Shown here: positions 8,923-20,440 of the stretch, one piece after another | Layout of the letters: each line of letters opens with the position of its first letter | Position numbering within the stretch: the stretch's first letter is position 1 | Source: Acinetobacter kookii | GTDB taxonomy: Bacteria > Pseudomonadota > Gammaproteobacteria > Pseudomonadales > Moraxellaceae | DNA: 64,000 nucleotides | Direction of reading: 5' to 3' | NCBI RefSeq assembly: GCF_900096895.1 | Contig: NZ_FMYO01000006.1 | Coordinates: forward strand, 97,630-161,629 | Program-made: the position numbers and the translations under genes | The notes under the pieces: generated by a model | What the model saw: only the letters and a program-made list of their open reading frames with translations | Told to the model about the DNA's origin: nothing | Databases searched by the model: none

Positions 8923-9132
8923 TTATTTTTTATTTTGTTTTGCCTGTTCTTGCTGGCGTTTTTGTTCGAGTTCTGCCTGTAATTTGGGATGCAGCCGACT
9001 CACAGGAACCTTGCCAGCATTTTCGCTACGCTCTTGCTGACGTACTTTTTTCAGCATCTTGAAACTGACATAGAACAAAGCAAACAATACTGCCAGAAAT
9101 ACGACCATTAACCCTAATACAGCAAATTTCAC
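8923..9132 (-). CDS. Small single-span membrane protein, unknown function
   Basis: 69 aa starting at a GTG (9132) with AGGA seven bases upstream. Residues about 4-24 form one hydrophobic helix; the rest is highly charged (Lys/Arg/Gln/Glu) and probably cytosolic coiled coil. It lies downstream of adk on the same strand but behind the adk terminator, so it depends on read-through or its own promoter. I do not recognise a family. Confidence 0.6.
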   Translation of the reverse strand: MKFAVLGLMVVFLAVLFALFYVSFKMLKKVRQQERSENAGKVPVSRLHPKLQAELEQKRQQEQAKQNKK

Positions 9133-9154
9133 AGCAGTGTCCTTTTTGAGAGCA

Positions 9155-9190
9155 TAATAAAAAGAGCCCTAATATGACTTAGGGCTCTTC
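9155..9190 (-). terminator. Intrinsic terminator of adk
   Basis: Eleven-base stem AAGAGCCCTAA/TTAGGGCTCTT around a six-base loop. In the minus orientation it is followed by T-rich sequence. Confidence 0.85.
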
Positions 9191-9215
9191 GATTGTCAAA
9201 AGCATCGAAATACGA

Positions 9216-9887
<672 letters not shown>

Positions 9888-9957
9888 TCATTTAACAAAT
9901 ATATGTGATGCGTTTGCATGACAAATCTCTCTATTCGTCATGTAGTCCAGCATCTAA

Positions 9958-11274
9958 TTATAAGAAAGCCACAAACAAATGTATTGTACCCGCTATAAAT
10001 CCGGTTACGCCACCCAAGACAATCAGAATCCATTCATCTTCCTGAAAGGCAGGACGTAACAGATTCTGAAACTCTCTTGGCGTCAACTCGCGAATACGGT
10101 CTCTAAACATTTGATAGATTTTCTGTGCACGGCTCGCATTAAAGGCCGGGTCGCATACAGGCACCATCGTAATTTCAATCGAGCGATCGATCAAGTCCGT
10201 CTTGAGTTTTGCATACTCTTTTGGTCCTAAAGACAGCTGCAAAGAGGTCCGAACAATCGGAGTTTCCATAATTTCGTTGATATGGCGTTTAACGATACGG
10301 CGAGTTTTATCTTTCTTCCCGCCATACATCATCTCGGTCATAATGGATTTTAACGTAATCAGGTCTTCTGTGACCACTCGTGCAAAAACATCAGAAACTT
10401 CATCCTGACGTTTCATAAAGGCACCCTGGATATTATAGGTGCCAATACGCGGAATCACCGGTTTGATCCAAGGAAACTGGCGGCTTTCGGTGCGCGCAAA
10501 AAACTGCGGATAGCGAATATAATGCGGTTCCAGCGGATTAAACACCATCCAGATGGCAATCCAGTTGGTCAAAAACCCCCACACCGCTGCCCAGAAAGGA
10601 ACCGTCCAGTGCCAAGGCACCACAAACCAGACAATCATCTGGAATATACCGAAGAACATTCCAATTAATGCACTGATATGCCAGATAAAGTTGATTTCCT
10701 TACGCCCCACCTTAAGAAACATGTTCACCATTAAACGGCGATCACCTTCCATTTGGCGCACCACCATTTCACGCATGTCCACAAGTGACTCGACGTTCAT
10801 GGTCAGCTCGGTCACCAGTTCCCTTAAGATACCCGGCAGCTGTTTATGCGCTTGGGAATAAATACGGCGTTTAATCGAATATGGCAAGTTTTCCCATAGT
10901 ACGGCATTACGGTCAATCATCATTTCATCAATCAGATGTTCAAGTTCAAACCCGACCTGCTCACCAATGATCCGTGCCATATCTTCAGGGTCCATGGCAT
11001 CCAGAAATTCACGCAAAGAACCCAGTTTCGACAATGTATTGTCTGTGATAATCCCTGAAATGCGACCGGCTTTACGTGGCACAATCCCCTGCCAGCCCAC
11101 AGGCAGCGGACCTACATGGAATCCCCAAAACGTCAGGGGATAAAATACCATTTTCAGCGCCATCCACACATGCGCCCAAGTTACAAAAGCTGTCACAGGA
11201 ATGATGCTAAGTACTGCCCAGAAATCAGGGCGATTCAAGAAGGTTTGCCACAATTCGTTGACGTACTCAAACAT
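9958..11274 (-). CDS. DUF445 family membrane protein
   Basis: 438 aa. An N-terminal hydrophobic segment (about residues 20-50) leads into the characteristic GxxP-rich region (GWQGIVPRKAGRIS near residue 60), a long amphipathic helical middle, two further hydrophobic segments (about 198-240, HISALIGMFFGIFQMIVWF and the following stretch), the motif FNPLEPHYI, and a C-terminal hydrophobic helix. DUF445/YheB-like proteins are inner-membrane proteins of unknown function. It stands upstream of adk on the same strand, separated by 82 bp. Confidence 0.8.
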   Translation of the reverse strand: MFEYVNELWQTFLNRPDFWAVLSIIPVTAFVTWAHVWMALKMVFYPLTFWGFHVGPLPVGWQGIVPRKAGRISGIITDNTLSKLGSLREFLDAMDPEDMARIIGEQVGFELEHLIDEMMIDRNAVLWENLPYSIKRRIYSQAHKQLPGILRELVTELTMNVESLVDMREMVVRQMEGDRRLMVNMFLKVGRKEINFIWHISALIGMFFGIFQMIVWFVVPWHWTVPFWAAVWGFLTNWIAIWMVFNPLEPHYIRYPQFFARTESRQFPWIKPVIPRIGTYNIQGAFMKRQDEVSDVFARVVTEDLITLKSIMTEMMYGGKKDKTRRIVKRHINEIMETPIVRTSLQLSLGPKEYAKLKTDLIDRSIEITMVPVCDPAFNASRAQKIYQMFRDRIRELTPREFQNLLRPAFQEDEWILIVLGGVTGFIAGTIHLFVAFL

Positions 11275-11338
11275 GCACGATATCCATATTTAATTTTTTA
11301 ATCACAAAATACTTAATTGTAAAAACTGACTATTTTCG

Positions 11339-11866
11339 CTATATACCGACACTTAGAGTATAGGAAAATTGTAGCATGGGTTCTGTTTCTGCAATCACTT
11401 CGCCATATTGGTCCGTCATCTTTTCACCAGCGCCGATACCGATACTAAAACTGCTAATTCGTTCTTTACTAAGCAATACATAGGCCAAATCTACACCGGC
11501 TCCCAGTCTTGCTTCGTATTCATTATTGATGTGTTTGCTTTCAATATGTCCTGCATAGACACCCACGTAGTAACCGTTTTTATCTTTTCCGGTGAGATAG
11601 TAAGGATAACGAAACCCGACCTGAGCACCGGCATTATAGTCATCATTATAAAACACACCCGCTTTTGCATAAGCGATGCCATAAGGATTCACCCATTCTG
11701 CATTCAAATGAAGAAGCTTTTGGGTAAATCCAACCCCGACATTCCATGTTTTAGCACTGTCTGATGTCAATTTCGCTTCAGGTGAATATGGATTGTCTTG
11801 TGCATGAGCAATATTTGCCAGCGCAAAAAAAGCCAGCAAAGGATACACTTTTGTGATTATTTTCAT
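11339..11866 (-). CDS. Exported beta-rich protein, unknown function
   Basis: 175 aa with a signal peptide (MKIITKVYPLLAFFALANIAHA, cleaved near residue 22). The mature part is rich in aromatic and alternating polar residues (YGIAYAKAGVFYND, GYYVGVYAGHIESKH, FSIGIGAGEKM), typical of a small outer-membrane beta barrel, and ends in SYTLSVGI. I do not recognise a named family. It is likely monocistronic, with 64 bp to the upstream-lying DUF445 gene and 227 bp to divergent mrdA. Confidence 0.65.
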   Translation of the reverse strand: MKIITKVYPLLAFFALANIAHAQDNPYSPEAKLTSDSAKTWNVGVGFTQKLLHLNAEWVNPYGIAYAKAGVFYNDDYNAGAQVGFRYPYYLTGKDKNGYYVGVYAGHIESKHINNEYEARLGAGVDLAYVLLSKERISSFSIGIGAGEKMTDQYGEVIAETEPMLQFSYTLSVGI

Positions 11867-12093
11867 CGTTGTCCCTAAATTTTATTTTTTAATACAGTCC
11901 TTTTTTTGAATTTTGACTTTAGCAGAATTATCAGAACTCTTATATACTTCACTTTACAATTTTAATGTCTGTAAAGTCAAAGTTTAAGCTAAACCCGTCC
12001 AACAGTTCACCGGAACAAATATCAAAAAATGCTGACTTGCGTTAGAATGTGCCACCAGATTTTTTCACTCCCCTGTATGTAAGTCGATCGCGT

Positions 12094-14115
12094 ATGAAGC
12101 AGCACTTTCCTTTAAAAAATGTTCAACAAGAAAAGCGCATTTATCGCAATCGGGTTTTTATCTCCATCGGGATCGTGGCTTTCTTTCTGCTCCTGCTTGT
12201 TGCCCGTTATGCCTATCTGCAAATCGTGCATTATAATGAATTTTCAACGGCTTCAGACCAGAACCGTATCCGCCTGCAGCCTTTGGCACCTGCGCGCGGC
12301 TATATCTATGACCGTAACGGTATTTTGCTGGCAGACAATTATCCGGTCTTTTCTGCAACCATGTCTCGGGCCGATGTGCAGGACATTGACGACACCGTAA
12401 AGCGTCTGACTCCCATTTTAAGCCTGACGCAAGAAGATATTGACCGTTTTAGCAGCCGCATCAAGACCTCTAAAAAAACCGAACGCGTATCGCTCAAATT
12501 AAATTTAAACGAAACCGATATTGCAAAATTTAGCGAAGTCAAATTTCAGTTTCCCGGGGTCAATATTGAAACCCAAATGACCCGCTATTATCCGCATGGC
12601 GACCTGTTTGCCCATGTAATCGGTTATGTGGGGCGTATTAACGACAAAGAATTAAAATCGATTGATAAAGATTTATATGCTGGCACCAACCTGATCGGTA
12701 AAATCGGGGTGGAGAAATCCTATGAAGATCTGTTGCATGGCCTGCCCGGTAATGAATCTGTCGAAGCTGATGCTCACGGTAACGTATTACGCAATTTAGG
12801 TCGTAAAGAGCCGGTACGCGGGAATGACTTGTACCTTTCAATTGACTACGGCTTGCAAGTCACAGCAACCGAGCAGCTGGCGGGTCGTCGTGGTGCCATT
12901 GTGGCGCTGAATCCGAAAACAGGGGAAATTCTGGCCCTGGTTTCCAGTCCAAGTTTTAACCCGAATTTATTTGTGACCGGGATTAGCAATACCGACTATA
13001 GCGCACTACGGGACGACCTTGACCAGCCGCTGTATAACCGTGCTGTGCAAGGGGCTTATCCTCCCGGTTCCACCATTAAGCCGATGTTCGGATTAGGCGG
13101 AATTCATTACGGCTATGTCGACTGGGCAACAGCCATTTCTGACCCGGGCTATTTCACCTTACCGGGTGACAGCCACCGCTTCCGTGACCATAAAAAATCC
13201 GGTCATGGTGCGGTAAATATGCATAAAGCCCAGGTGGTATCTTGTGATACCTACTTTTATATCCTGTCTTACCGCATGGGCATCGAAAAAATGAATGCCT
13301 GGATGCGCCAATTTGGTTTTAGTGAAAAAACGGGCGTGGATTTACCGAGTGAAAGTACAGGCCTGTATCCCAACCCAGACTGGAAAATGCGTACCCGTAA
13401 CAGTAAATGGCTGAAAGGCGAAACCATTTCCGTCAGTATCGGACAGGGTGCTTTTACTGCAACACCGCTACAACTGGCCATGGCGACCGCAATTACGGCA
13501 AATCAGGGTGCGCATATTACCCCGCATGTACTGCGTGAAAGTCACGGTGCCAAACCTTTTCACATGCGTAATGCACCTGATGGCAAAATCCAGTTTAACG
13601 GCAAACCGGAAGACTGGATTAAAATGCGCGATGCCATGGTTGATGTCATCGAATCTGGTACAGGACGCGGCATCCGTACCCCGCTGTATCATATTGCAGG
13701 GAAAACCGGAACCGCACAGGTCAAGAGTATTGCCCAGGGCAAAAAATACAACGAAGCATTATTAACCGAGCGTCAACTTGACCACGGTTTATTTGTCGGT
13801 TTTGCCCCGGCAGAAAATCCTGAAATTGCGATTGCAGTCGTTTGGGAAAATGGTAAACACGGGGGCTCCGCAGCTCAGCTGGCTCGTCCTATGTTTGATT
13901 ACTGGTTATATACCCGTAAAAAGAATCCAATCCGTCCGGCAGCGCATCAAATTAGTGGCGGCTTAATGACTGCCGGCATCAAACCGGGTGAATTGCCAAG
14001 TGGCACGGTACCCGCAGGCACGGCGACCAATGCTCAGACCAATGCAACAGCAGTGCCACAGCAGGTTCCGCAAGCTGCCTCAGGTGCACAACCCGCAGAA
14101 GCTGAAGGTGAATGA
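12094..14115 (+). CDS. mrdA: Penicillin-binding protein 2, elongasome transpeptidase
   Basis: Class B PBP that cross-links peptidoglycan during rod elongation. 673 aa from ATG 12094 (MKQHFPLKNVQQEKR); an in-frame GTG at 12049 would add 15 residues that do not look conserved. One N-terminal transmembrane helix (about 23-43), dimerisation domain, then the transpeptidase domain with active-site Ser326 in PPGSTIKP, the SCD motif in VSCDTYFY, and KTGT at about residue 537. The last ~60 residues are an Ala/Pro/Thr-rich tail. rsmD follows after 3 bp. RodA is not adjacent, unlike in enterobacteria. Confidence 0.95.
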   Translation: MKQHFPLKNVQQEKRIYRNRVFISIGIVAFFLLLLVARYAYLQIVHYNEFSTASDQNRIRLQPLAPARGYIYDRNGILLADNYPVFSATMSRADVQDIDDTVKRLTPILSLTQEDIDRFSSRIKTSKKTERVSLKLNLNETDIAKFSEVKFQFPGVNIETQMTRYYPHGDLFAHVIGYVGRINDKELKSIDKDLYAGTNLIGKIGVEKSYEDLLHGLPGNESVEADAHGNVLRNLGRKEPVRGNDLYLSIDYGLQVTATEQLAGRRGAIVALNPKTGEILALVSSPSFNPNLFVTGISNTDYSALRDDLDQPLYNRAVQGAYPPGSTIKPMFGLGGIHYGYVDWATAISDPGYFTLPGDSHRFRDHKKSGHGAVNMHKAQVVSCDTYFYILSYRMGIEKMNAWMRQFGFSEKTGVDLPSESTGLYPNPDWKMRTRNSKWLKGETISVSIGQGAFTATPLQLAMATAITANQGAHITPHVLRESHGAKPFHMRNAPDGKIQFNGKPEDWIKMRDAMVDVIESGTGRGIRTPLYHIAGKTGTAQVKSIAQGKKYNEALLTERQLDHGLFVGFAPAENPEIAIAVVWENGKHGGSAAQLARPMFDYWLYTRKKNPIRPAAHQISGGLMTAGIKPGELPSGTVPAGTATNAQTNATAVPQQVPQAASGAQPAEAEGE

Positions 14116-14118
14116 TCT

Positions 14119-14676
14119 ATGAAAAATCAACTCCGTATTATTGGCGGTGAATGGAAACGCCGTCAGCTTCCTTTTGCCAGTATTGAAGGCTTACGTCCTA
14201 CTCCCGACCGTGTCCGTGAAACTTTGTTTAACTGGCTGATGTGGGATATTCAAAATGCGCAGGTTCTCGATATCTGTGCTGGCTCAGGGGCCTTAAGTTT
14301 TGAAGCTTTGTCACGTGGTGCAGCACAGGTGGTCATGATTGAACCAAATCGCACCCAGGCTGCTTTTTTGACAGATAATTTGCAGTTGCTGAAAGTGACC
14401 AGCCAACATGCCAAACTGAGAGTCGCCACGGCACAGCAAACCTTACCCACCCTGAAACAATCCTTTGACCTGGTTTTTTTAGATCCGCCTTATAGTCTGG
14501 ATTTATGGGAAGAACTCGCCCGGCTTGCTGACCCGTTCATAAAAGACCGCGCATTTATTTATGTTGAGGCCGATCGCGAGTTAAACCAGCTTAAACTCCC
14601 CGCTTCATGGCAACAGATTAAACAAAGCAAGGCGGGAACTGTCCGTGCAGGACTGTATCAAAAAAATGCCTCCTGA
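14119..14676 (+). CDS. rsmD: 16S rRNA guanine-966 N2-methyltransferase
   Basis: SAM-dependent methyltransferase acting on G966 of 16S rRNA. 185 aa. N-terminal LRIIGGEWKRRQL and RPTPDRVRETLFNWL are signature stretches; the SAM motif is VLDICAGSGALSFEALSRGA and the catalytic motif LDPPY lies near residue 121. It starts 3 bp after the mrdA stop, so it is probably translationally coupled. It is followed by an intrinsic terminator. Confidence 0.95.
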   Translation: MKNQLRIIGGEWKRRQLPFASIEGLRPTPDRVRETLFNWLMWDIQNAQVLDICAGSGALSFEALSRGAAQVVMIEPNRTQAAFLTDNLQLLKVTSQHAKLRVATAQQTLPTLKQSFDLVFLDPPYSLDLWEELARLADPFIKDRAFIYVEADRELNQLKLPASWQQIKQSKAGTVRAGLYQKNAS

Positions 14677-14685
14677 TTAACAATT

Positions 14686-14717
14686 AAAAAAGGATTCCTG
14701 AATGGAATCCTTTTTGT
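14686..14717 (+). terminator. Terminator of the mrdA-rsmD unit
   Basis: Stem AAAAAGGATTCC/GGAATCCTTTTT around TGAAT-type loop, T-run at the end; symmetrical, so it may also act on the minus strand. Confidence 0.85.
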
Positions 14718-14756
14718 CAAATGTAGTCAGTCAATTTAAGATCGGTGATAGATTAA

Positions 14757-14963
14757 TCAACGACCATAGCGCCAGTCCCGGTCATCTCTATCATGATCCC
14801 AGTCCCGACGGTCTTTGTTGTCCCAGTCCCGGTCACCATGATGGTGTCGGTCATAGTGCCCGTTACGGTCTCGATGACCATCATAATCGTCATCATAAGG
14901 ATCTAGGACACAGCCAGTTAATGACACTGCCAATACAGAAAGCAAGAGCAATTTTTTCATCAT
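14757..14963 (-). CDS. Small Asp/Arg/His-rich lipoprotein
   Basis: About 68 aa. The start is one of two consecutive ATGs at 14963/14960, placed 8 bp after GAGG. An upstream in-frame GTG at 14972 overlaps that ribosome binding site. A signal with lipobox LTGC is followed by a low-complexity mature part built from Asp, Arg, His, Tyr and Trp (RDRNGHYDRHHHGDRDW, repeated DRD/DWD units). The composition suggests a disordered, possibly metal-binding surface segment; that is inference. No family recognised. Confidence 0.65.
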   Translation of the reverse strand: MMKKLLLLSVLAVSLTGCVLDPYDDDYDGHRDRNGHYDRHHHGDRDWDNKDRRDWDHDRDDRDWRYGR

Positions 14964-15157
14964 TTTCGTCACCTCTTTACGGCGTATTCTCAGTATTAGC
15001 GGGTTTGATGAAGAGCGATAGGATTGCGTGTTAGATTCTTGTAGCCATTTATGTATTTTTTATTCACAGGAACAATTTCTGTAATGAAAGCTGAAGCGGC
15101 GTTATACAAAGTTCTCCTTAGATTTGCAGAAATACTGCTAAATAGGGGCTTGGTTTT

Positions 15158-15940
15158 TTGGTTCATGTTTTGAATACTACTGACTTTTCGTCTGTACCTA
15201 TTTCTATGACCTGGTTGTTATTTATTGTTGGGGCCATGGTCGCAGGTTTTGTGCAGGGACTGACCGGCTTTGCCTTTGCCCTCATTGCCATGTCATTCTG
15301 GGTGTGGGTCCTCCCCCCGCAAATTGCGGCGCCCCTGGTGGTCTTTGCCTCGGTATGGAGCCATATCATTTCATTGTCCAATGAACAGAAGCATCCACAT
15401 CTGAACAAAACCCTGGTATTGCCTTATTTGATTGCCGGGCTGATTGGCGTACCTTTAGGCACCTATTTGCTGCATATTATTCAGCCCGAAACCTTTAAAG
15501 TGGTTTTAGGCATTTTTTTGCTGTTGTGGTGCCCAGTGATGTTTTTCAGTCCGGCATTTCCACGGCTGCAACAGTCGGGAAAACTGGCAGATAGCCTGAT
15601 AGGATTTCTCGGCGGAATTTTGGGTGGTTTAGGCGGTTTTTGCGGTTCATTGCCATCTGCCTGGGTCATGCTGAAAAATCTATCCAAACAGCAACAGCGT
15701 TACGTTTTACGACACTTTAATTTTGGCATTCAGCTGTTTACGCTACTGGCCTATTTACTACAAGGCACGCTTGTCATCCAGCTCTGGCCTTATATGGCAA
15801 TTTTGCTGATCAGCGTCAGTTTTCCCGCCATTCTAGGGGCAAAATTATTTTATAAAATTTCGGAAACCCAATTTAAGCATACAGTTTTAAGCCTTTTATT
15901 TGCTTCCGGTGGCTTCCTGATTTTCAATACCCTGCTGTAA
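15158..15940 (+). CDS. TSUP/TauE-SafE family membrane transporter
   Basis: 260 aa with about eight hydrophobic segments. N-terminal GAMVAGFVQGLTGFAFAL and internal FLGGILGGLGGFCGSLP are the paired glycine-rich repeats of the TauE/SafE (DUF81) family, exporters of sulfite or small organic sulfonates/carboxylates. The start is uncertain: a TTG at 15158 lies about 10 bp after GGGG, while the first ATG (15206) begins right at the first helix with no ribosome binding site, so I prefer TTG. Substrate unknown. Confidence 0.82.
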   Translation: MVHVLNTTDFSSVPISMTWLLFIVGAMVAGFVQGLTGFAFALIAMSFWVWVLPPQIAAPLVVFASVWSHIISLSNEQKHPHLNKTLVLPYLIAGLIGVPLGTYLLHIIQPETFKVVLGIFLLLWCPVMFFSPAFPRLQQSGKLADSLIGFLGGILGGLGGFCGSLPSAWVMLKNLSKQQQRYVLRHFNFGIQLFTLLAYLLQGTLVIQLWPYMAILLISVSFPAILGAKLFYKISETQFKHTVLSLLFASGGFLIFNTLL

Positions 15941-16129
15941 GGTTGATTTCTGGTTTACACAAATCACTTACATATGTTGAGATATTGCAGGCCTATTGAT
16001 CCATAACAACTGATCAAAAGCCTCATAAATCTCATTTAAACAAAAAATGCCCAATCAGTCGGACAGATCAAATTTATCGGCAGGAAAACTTTATACAATA
16101 ACTTAATCCCACCATCAATTTTCCTAGAA

Positions 16130-16459
16130 ATGAGAACCTTGATTTTATTAGCAGGAATAATTCTACTCTCTGGCTGCTCTCTCGGCACTTCTCGCGAGCT
16201 TAAACATGCAGAAAAAATGCTTGCAGATTTTCAGTGCAATAAAATTGAAAGTGCACAAATGGCGCATAGTTCGATTACCTCTTATCATGAACAGACACTT
16301 GCCTCTAGCCGCCAGAAAGCCCAATCTTATATCCAGAGCTATAAAGATGGAGAGGATTTATTTAATCTGCCCTTAACGGAAGTGATTGAGGAACAATATT
16401 ATATTTATCAGGAAGCTTGCCAGCATTTAGGCGGAATTAGTCCGGCACAAAATCAATAA
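16130..16459 (+). CDS. Small lipoprotein, unknown function
   Basis: 109 aa with lipobox LSGC at residues 13-16. The mature part is helical and has three cysteines (QCNKIESAQ, EACQHLGG). The ribosome binding site is weak. No family recognised. It stands alone between the TSUP transporter and a convergent acyltransferase gene. Confidence 0.6.
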   Translation: MRTLILLAGIILLSGCSLGTSRELKHAEKMLADFQCNKIESAQMAHSSITSYHEQTLASSRQKAQSYIQSYKDGEDLFNLPLTEVIEEQYYIYQEACQHLGGISPAQNQ

Positions 16460-16577
16460 TTTTTTTTAAGCAAAAGTCAAACCCCATACTTGCTGAGCCA
16501 GCATATGCAGCGAGCCAAGATTTTCTATCTGCATCTCTTGGCTTCGCTTAAAAATGACAATGAACTCGGTTTTTCAG

Positions 16578-17180
16578 TTAGGTTTCAGGGTAATAACGTG
16601 TATCCACGCTAAACTGTTCTGGAAATTTGGCATGAATTTGTGCATAAAAAGCCATAATTTCAGCCATATCTTTTTCATAGTCGCCCGTGGGATAAACAAT
16701 TTTACCCACTCCGGTTTTCTTCTTGGCATAATCCATATAAGCCAATGCAATGGGTACCCCTGCATTGATCGCCACATGGTAGAAACCGGTTTTCCATTGT
16801 TCCTGTTTGGCACGCGTTGCTTCCGGTGTGACCAGCATCACCAGTTTGGGATGGGTTTTAAATAAATCCGACATCACTTGAACCATGCTTGGACGTGGCT
16901 CCCCTTCTTTTTTGGCTGTGCGGTCAATCCCGATTCCACCCATTGCACGTACAAATGGACCAAAAGGAAATTTCATATAACTGTCTTTAATGGTAATACG
17001 AACGTTGACGCCTAAGGCCTTGAGTGCCAGACGTGCATATAAGGCATCCCAGTTGCTGGTGTGCGGTGCAGCAATCATGACACATTGATCCAAGTCAAGT
17101 GGCCAATGATTATCGATTTCCCAGCCCATCATTTTTAAACCTTGTTCAGCTAATTTTTCAAACACTTGCCGCACCGACAC
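16578..17180 (-). CDS. PlsC-like lysophospholipid acyltransferase
   Basis: 200 aa. Acyltransferase motif I is present as APHTSNWDAL (H-X4-D, near residue 40); motif III-like TPEATRAK lies near residue 118, and GGIGIDRTAKK occupies the acceptor-binding position. Members acylate lysophosphatidic acid or other lipid acceptors at the inner membrane. The start is a GTG at 17180 with a poor ribosome binding site; a second GTG lies six bases further in. No operon partner. Acceptor unknown. Confidence 0.8.
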   Translation of the reverse strand: MSVRQVFEKLAEQGLKMMGWEIDNHWPLDLDQCVMIAAPHTSNWDALYARLALKALGVNVRITIKDSYMKFPFGPFVRAMGGIGIDRTAKKEGEPRPSMVQVMSDLFKTHPKLVMLVTPEATRAKQEQWKTGFYHVAINAGVPIALAYMDYAKKKTGVGKIVYPTGDYEKDMAEIMAFYAQIHAKFPEQFSVDTRYYPET

Positions 17181-17464
17181 CTATATAAAGTGCGCAGATT
17201 TTAACAAGGTGGCTGAAATATAAAAGTGCAATATGGCCAATAAATAATCAATTAATATATAAATGTATAACTTTAGAGTTCAAATAAAATAGGTAAAGTT
17301 GCCGTTTTATTTTTGCCGAAATTTTAGCTTGGCAAGCTTACACCCAAGTTGTCTATTCAAATCCATACAAAATAGATATAACAAAGCCATAACAAGATGA
17401 ACATTTAATTGATCTGCATTTTTACGTATTTTTTAAAGCTATTATGGGCCAAAAGGACAATATC

Positions 17465-17959
17465 GTGAAAAAAATAATATTCATCCTGTCATTAACGACT
17501 CTGGCTTTAGCTGGGTGCAGCAAACCCAAAACCGATACTCATGACAGCAATACAGCACCTGATCAGCCCATGAATCAAACCTCCCCATCAGCCGCCACCA
17601 CAGCTCAACCCACCTCAGCTATAAGCGATACGGCAGAAACTCCCCTGGATTGGCCTGGTGAATATAAAGGGGTTTTACCCTGCGCCGACTGCGAAGGTAT
17701 TGAAACCGAACTGGAATTAAAGGCAGATAAAACCTATGAATTGACCCAGGAATATTTGGGTAAAGGAAAAGACAATGAATTCAAGGTAAAAGGAAGGTTT
17801 AGCTTTGATGCAAATCAACCCTCCATGATTAACCTGGACCAAGCGGGAGAAAATCGTAAATTTTTTGTCGGTGAAAACTTTGTTGAAGCACGTGATATAA
17901 AGTCTGGAAAAGTCATTGATTCCAAAATGAATTATAAATTACAAAAAGATCTTAAATAA
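17465..17959 (+). CDS. nlpE: NlpE-like lipoprotein (copper/envelope-stress family)
   Basis: About 164 aa lipoprotein. Start chosen at GTG 17465, seven bases after AAGGA; the ATG at 17444 lies upstream of that site. Lipobox LAGC, then a Ser/Thr/Pro/Gln-rich disordered linker, then one NlpE N-terminal domain (YKGVLPCADCEGIETEL with the CxxC pair, LKADKTYELTQEYLGKGK). E. coli NlpE has a second C-terminal domain that is absent here. NlpE senses surface contact and lipoprotein trafficking stress through Cpx in E. coli; whether this short form signals is unknown. Confidence 0.8.
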   Translation: MKKIIFILSLTTLALAGCSKPKTDTHDSNTAPDQPMNQTSPSAATTAQPTSAISDTAETPLDWPGEYKGVLPCADCEGIETELELKADKTYELTQEYLGKGKDNEFKVKGRFSFDANQPSMINLDQAGENRKFFVGENFVEARDIKSGKVIDSKMNYKLQKDLK

Positions 17960-17974
17960 TTTCTATTTGAACCT

Positions 17975-18196
17975 TTGTCTTTAGGCACTTAAAAAGCTTG
18001 AAAATTGAAAACGACAAATATGCAAATGAAGATAGAGAATCAGAAACTTATACGCGATGGAATGACATTCATGACTCAATCCGCATCTATAACTACAGAT
18101 AGATATATCAGAATACCTGGCTTTTGTTGATGGTTTAAGAAATTTCAGCTTTGACGTATATGATCAGGATGAACTCGAACTTTTATTCATCAGTTG
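17975..18196 (+). pseudogene. Probable frameshifted remnant of a small gene
   Basis: Two protein-like pieces lie in different frames. The first (17990-18105) reads DKYANEDRESETYTRWND then IHDSIRIYN before a stop. The second (about 18102-18196) reads DISEYLAFVDGLRNFS then FDVYDQDELELLFIS before TGA. A single frameshift near 18100 would join them into about 75 residues. There is no convincing start, and nlpE ends just upstream. Parent family unknown. Confidence 0.35.
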
Positions 18197-18209
18197 AATA
18201 GAAAGTGAA

Positions 18210-18240
18210 TAAAAAATCCCCGCTTTTGCGGGGATTTTTT
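18210..18240. terminator. Bidirectional terminator downstream of groEL
   Basis: AAAAAATCCCCGC, TTTT, GCGGGGATTTTTT: a symmetrical hairpin 23 bp past the groEL stop. Confidence 0.9.
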
Positions 18241-18262
18241 AAGATCAAATGATCAGTATGAA

Positions 18263-19900
<1,638 letters not shown>

Positions 19901-19967
19901 TTACTCCAAATATTTTAATTTTCAATAAGCTGAATAAATAATCAGGTCTGAATTTTCCGGCTCAGGA

Positions 19968-20258
19968 TTAACCTTCAAGCACAGCTAAAATGTCAGACTC
20001 TTTCATAATAAGAAGTTCTTCGCCTTGTACTTTTACCGTTGTACCTGCATAAGTACCAAACAATACTTTGTCGCCAACTTTTACATCTAAAGCACGTACA
20101 CCGTTGTCAGTAATCTGGCCATTGCCTACTGCAATGATTTCACCTTGAGCCGGTTTTTCAGCAGCAGAACCTGGAAGCAAAATACCGCCAGCAGTTTTAG
20201 TTTCTTCTTCAACACGACGAATAACTACGCGATCATGTAATGGACGAATGTTGCTCAT
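19968..20258 (-). CDS. groES: Co-chaperonin GroES (10 kDa)
   Basis: Heptameric lid of GroEL. 96 aa from ATG 20258 ([15 protein letters not shown]), seven bases after GGAG; the ATG at 20270 lies before that site and is rejected. The mobile loop [14 protein letters not shown] is intact. It is the first gene of groESL, behind a heat-shock promoter. Confidence 0.97.
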   Translation of the reverse strand: MSNIRPLHDRVVIRRVEEETKTAGGILLPGSAAEKPAQGEIIAVGNGQITDNGVRALDVKVGDKVLFGTYAGTTVKVQGEELLIMKESDILAVLEG

Positions 20259-20352
20259 TGGAAACTCCATCAGACTAAGTCTTTTATTAGTGAAGTAATG
20301 ATGACTTTGTTATTCCATCGGTCATCATCAAATAATTTCGATGACACTTTTG

Positions 20353-20377
20353 TGGGGATGGAAAAAAACGCTTCAAG
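20353..20377 (-). promoter_or_regulatory. Sigma-32-type heat-shock promoter of groESL
   Basis: On the minus strand CTTGAA is followed after 14 bases by CCCCA, close to the RpoH consensus CTTGAA-N13-15-CCCCATNT. It lies about 95 bp before the groES start. No CIRCE inverted repeat was seen. Confidence 0.7.
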
Positions 20378-20440
20378 GGGCAAACAAAAAAAAATTGCTG
20401 TTTTTTGTATTTTTTTTATTCAAATCTGATATTTCTTCAT

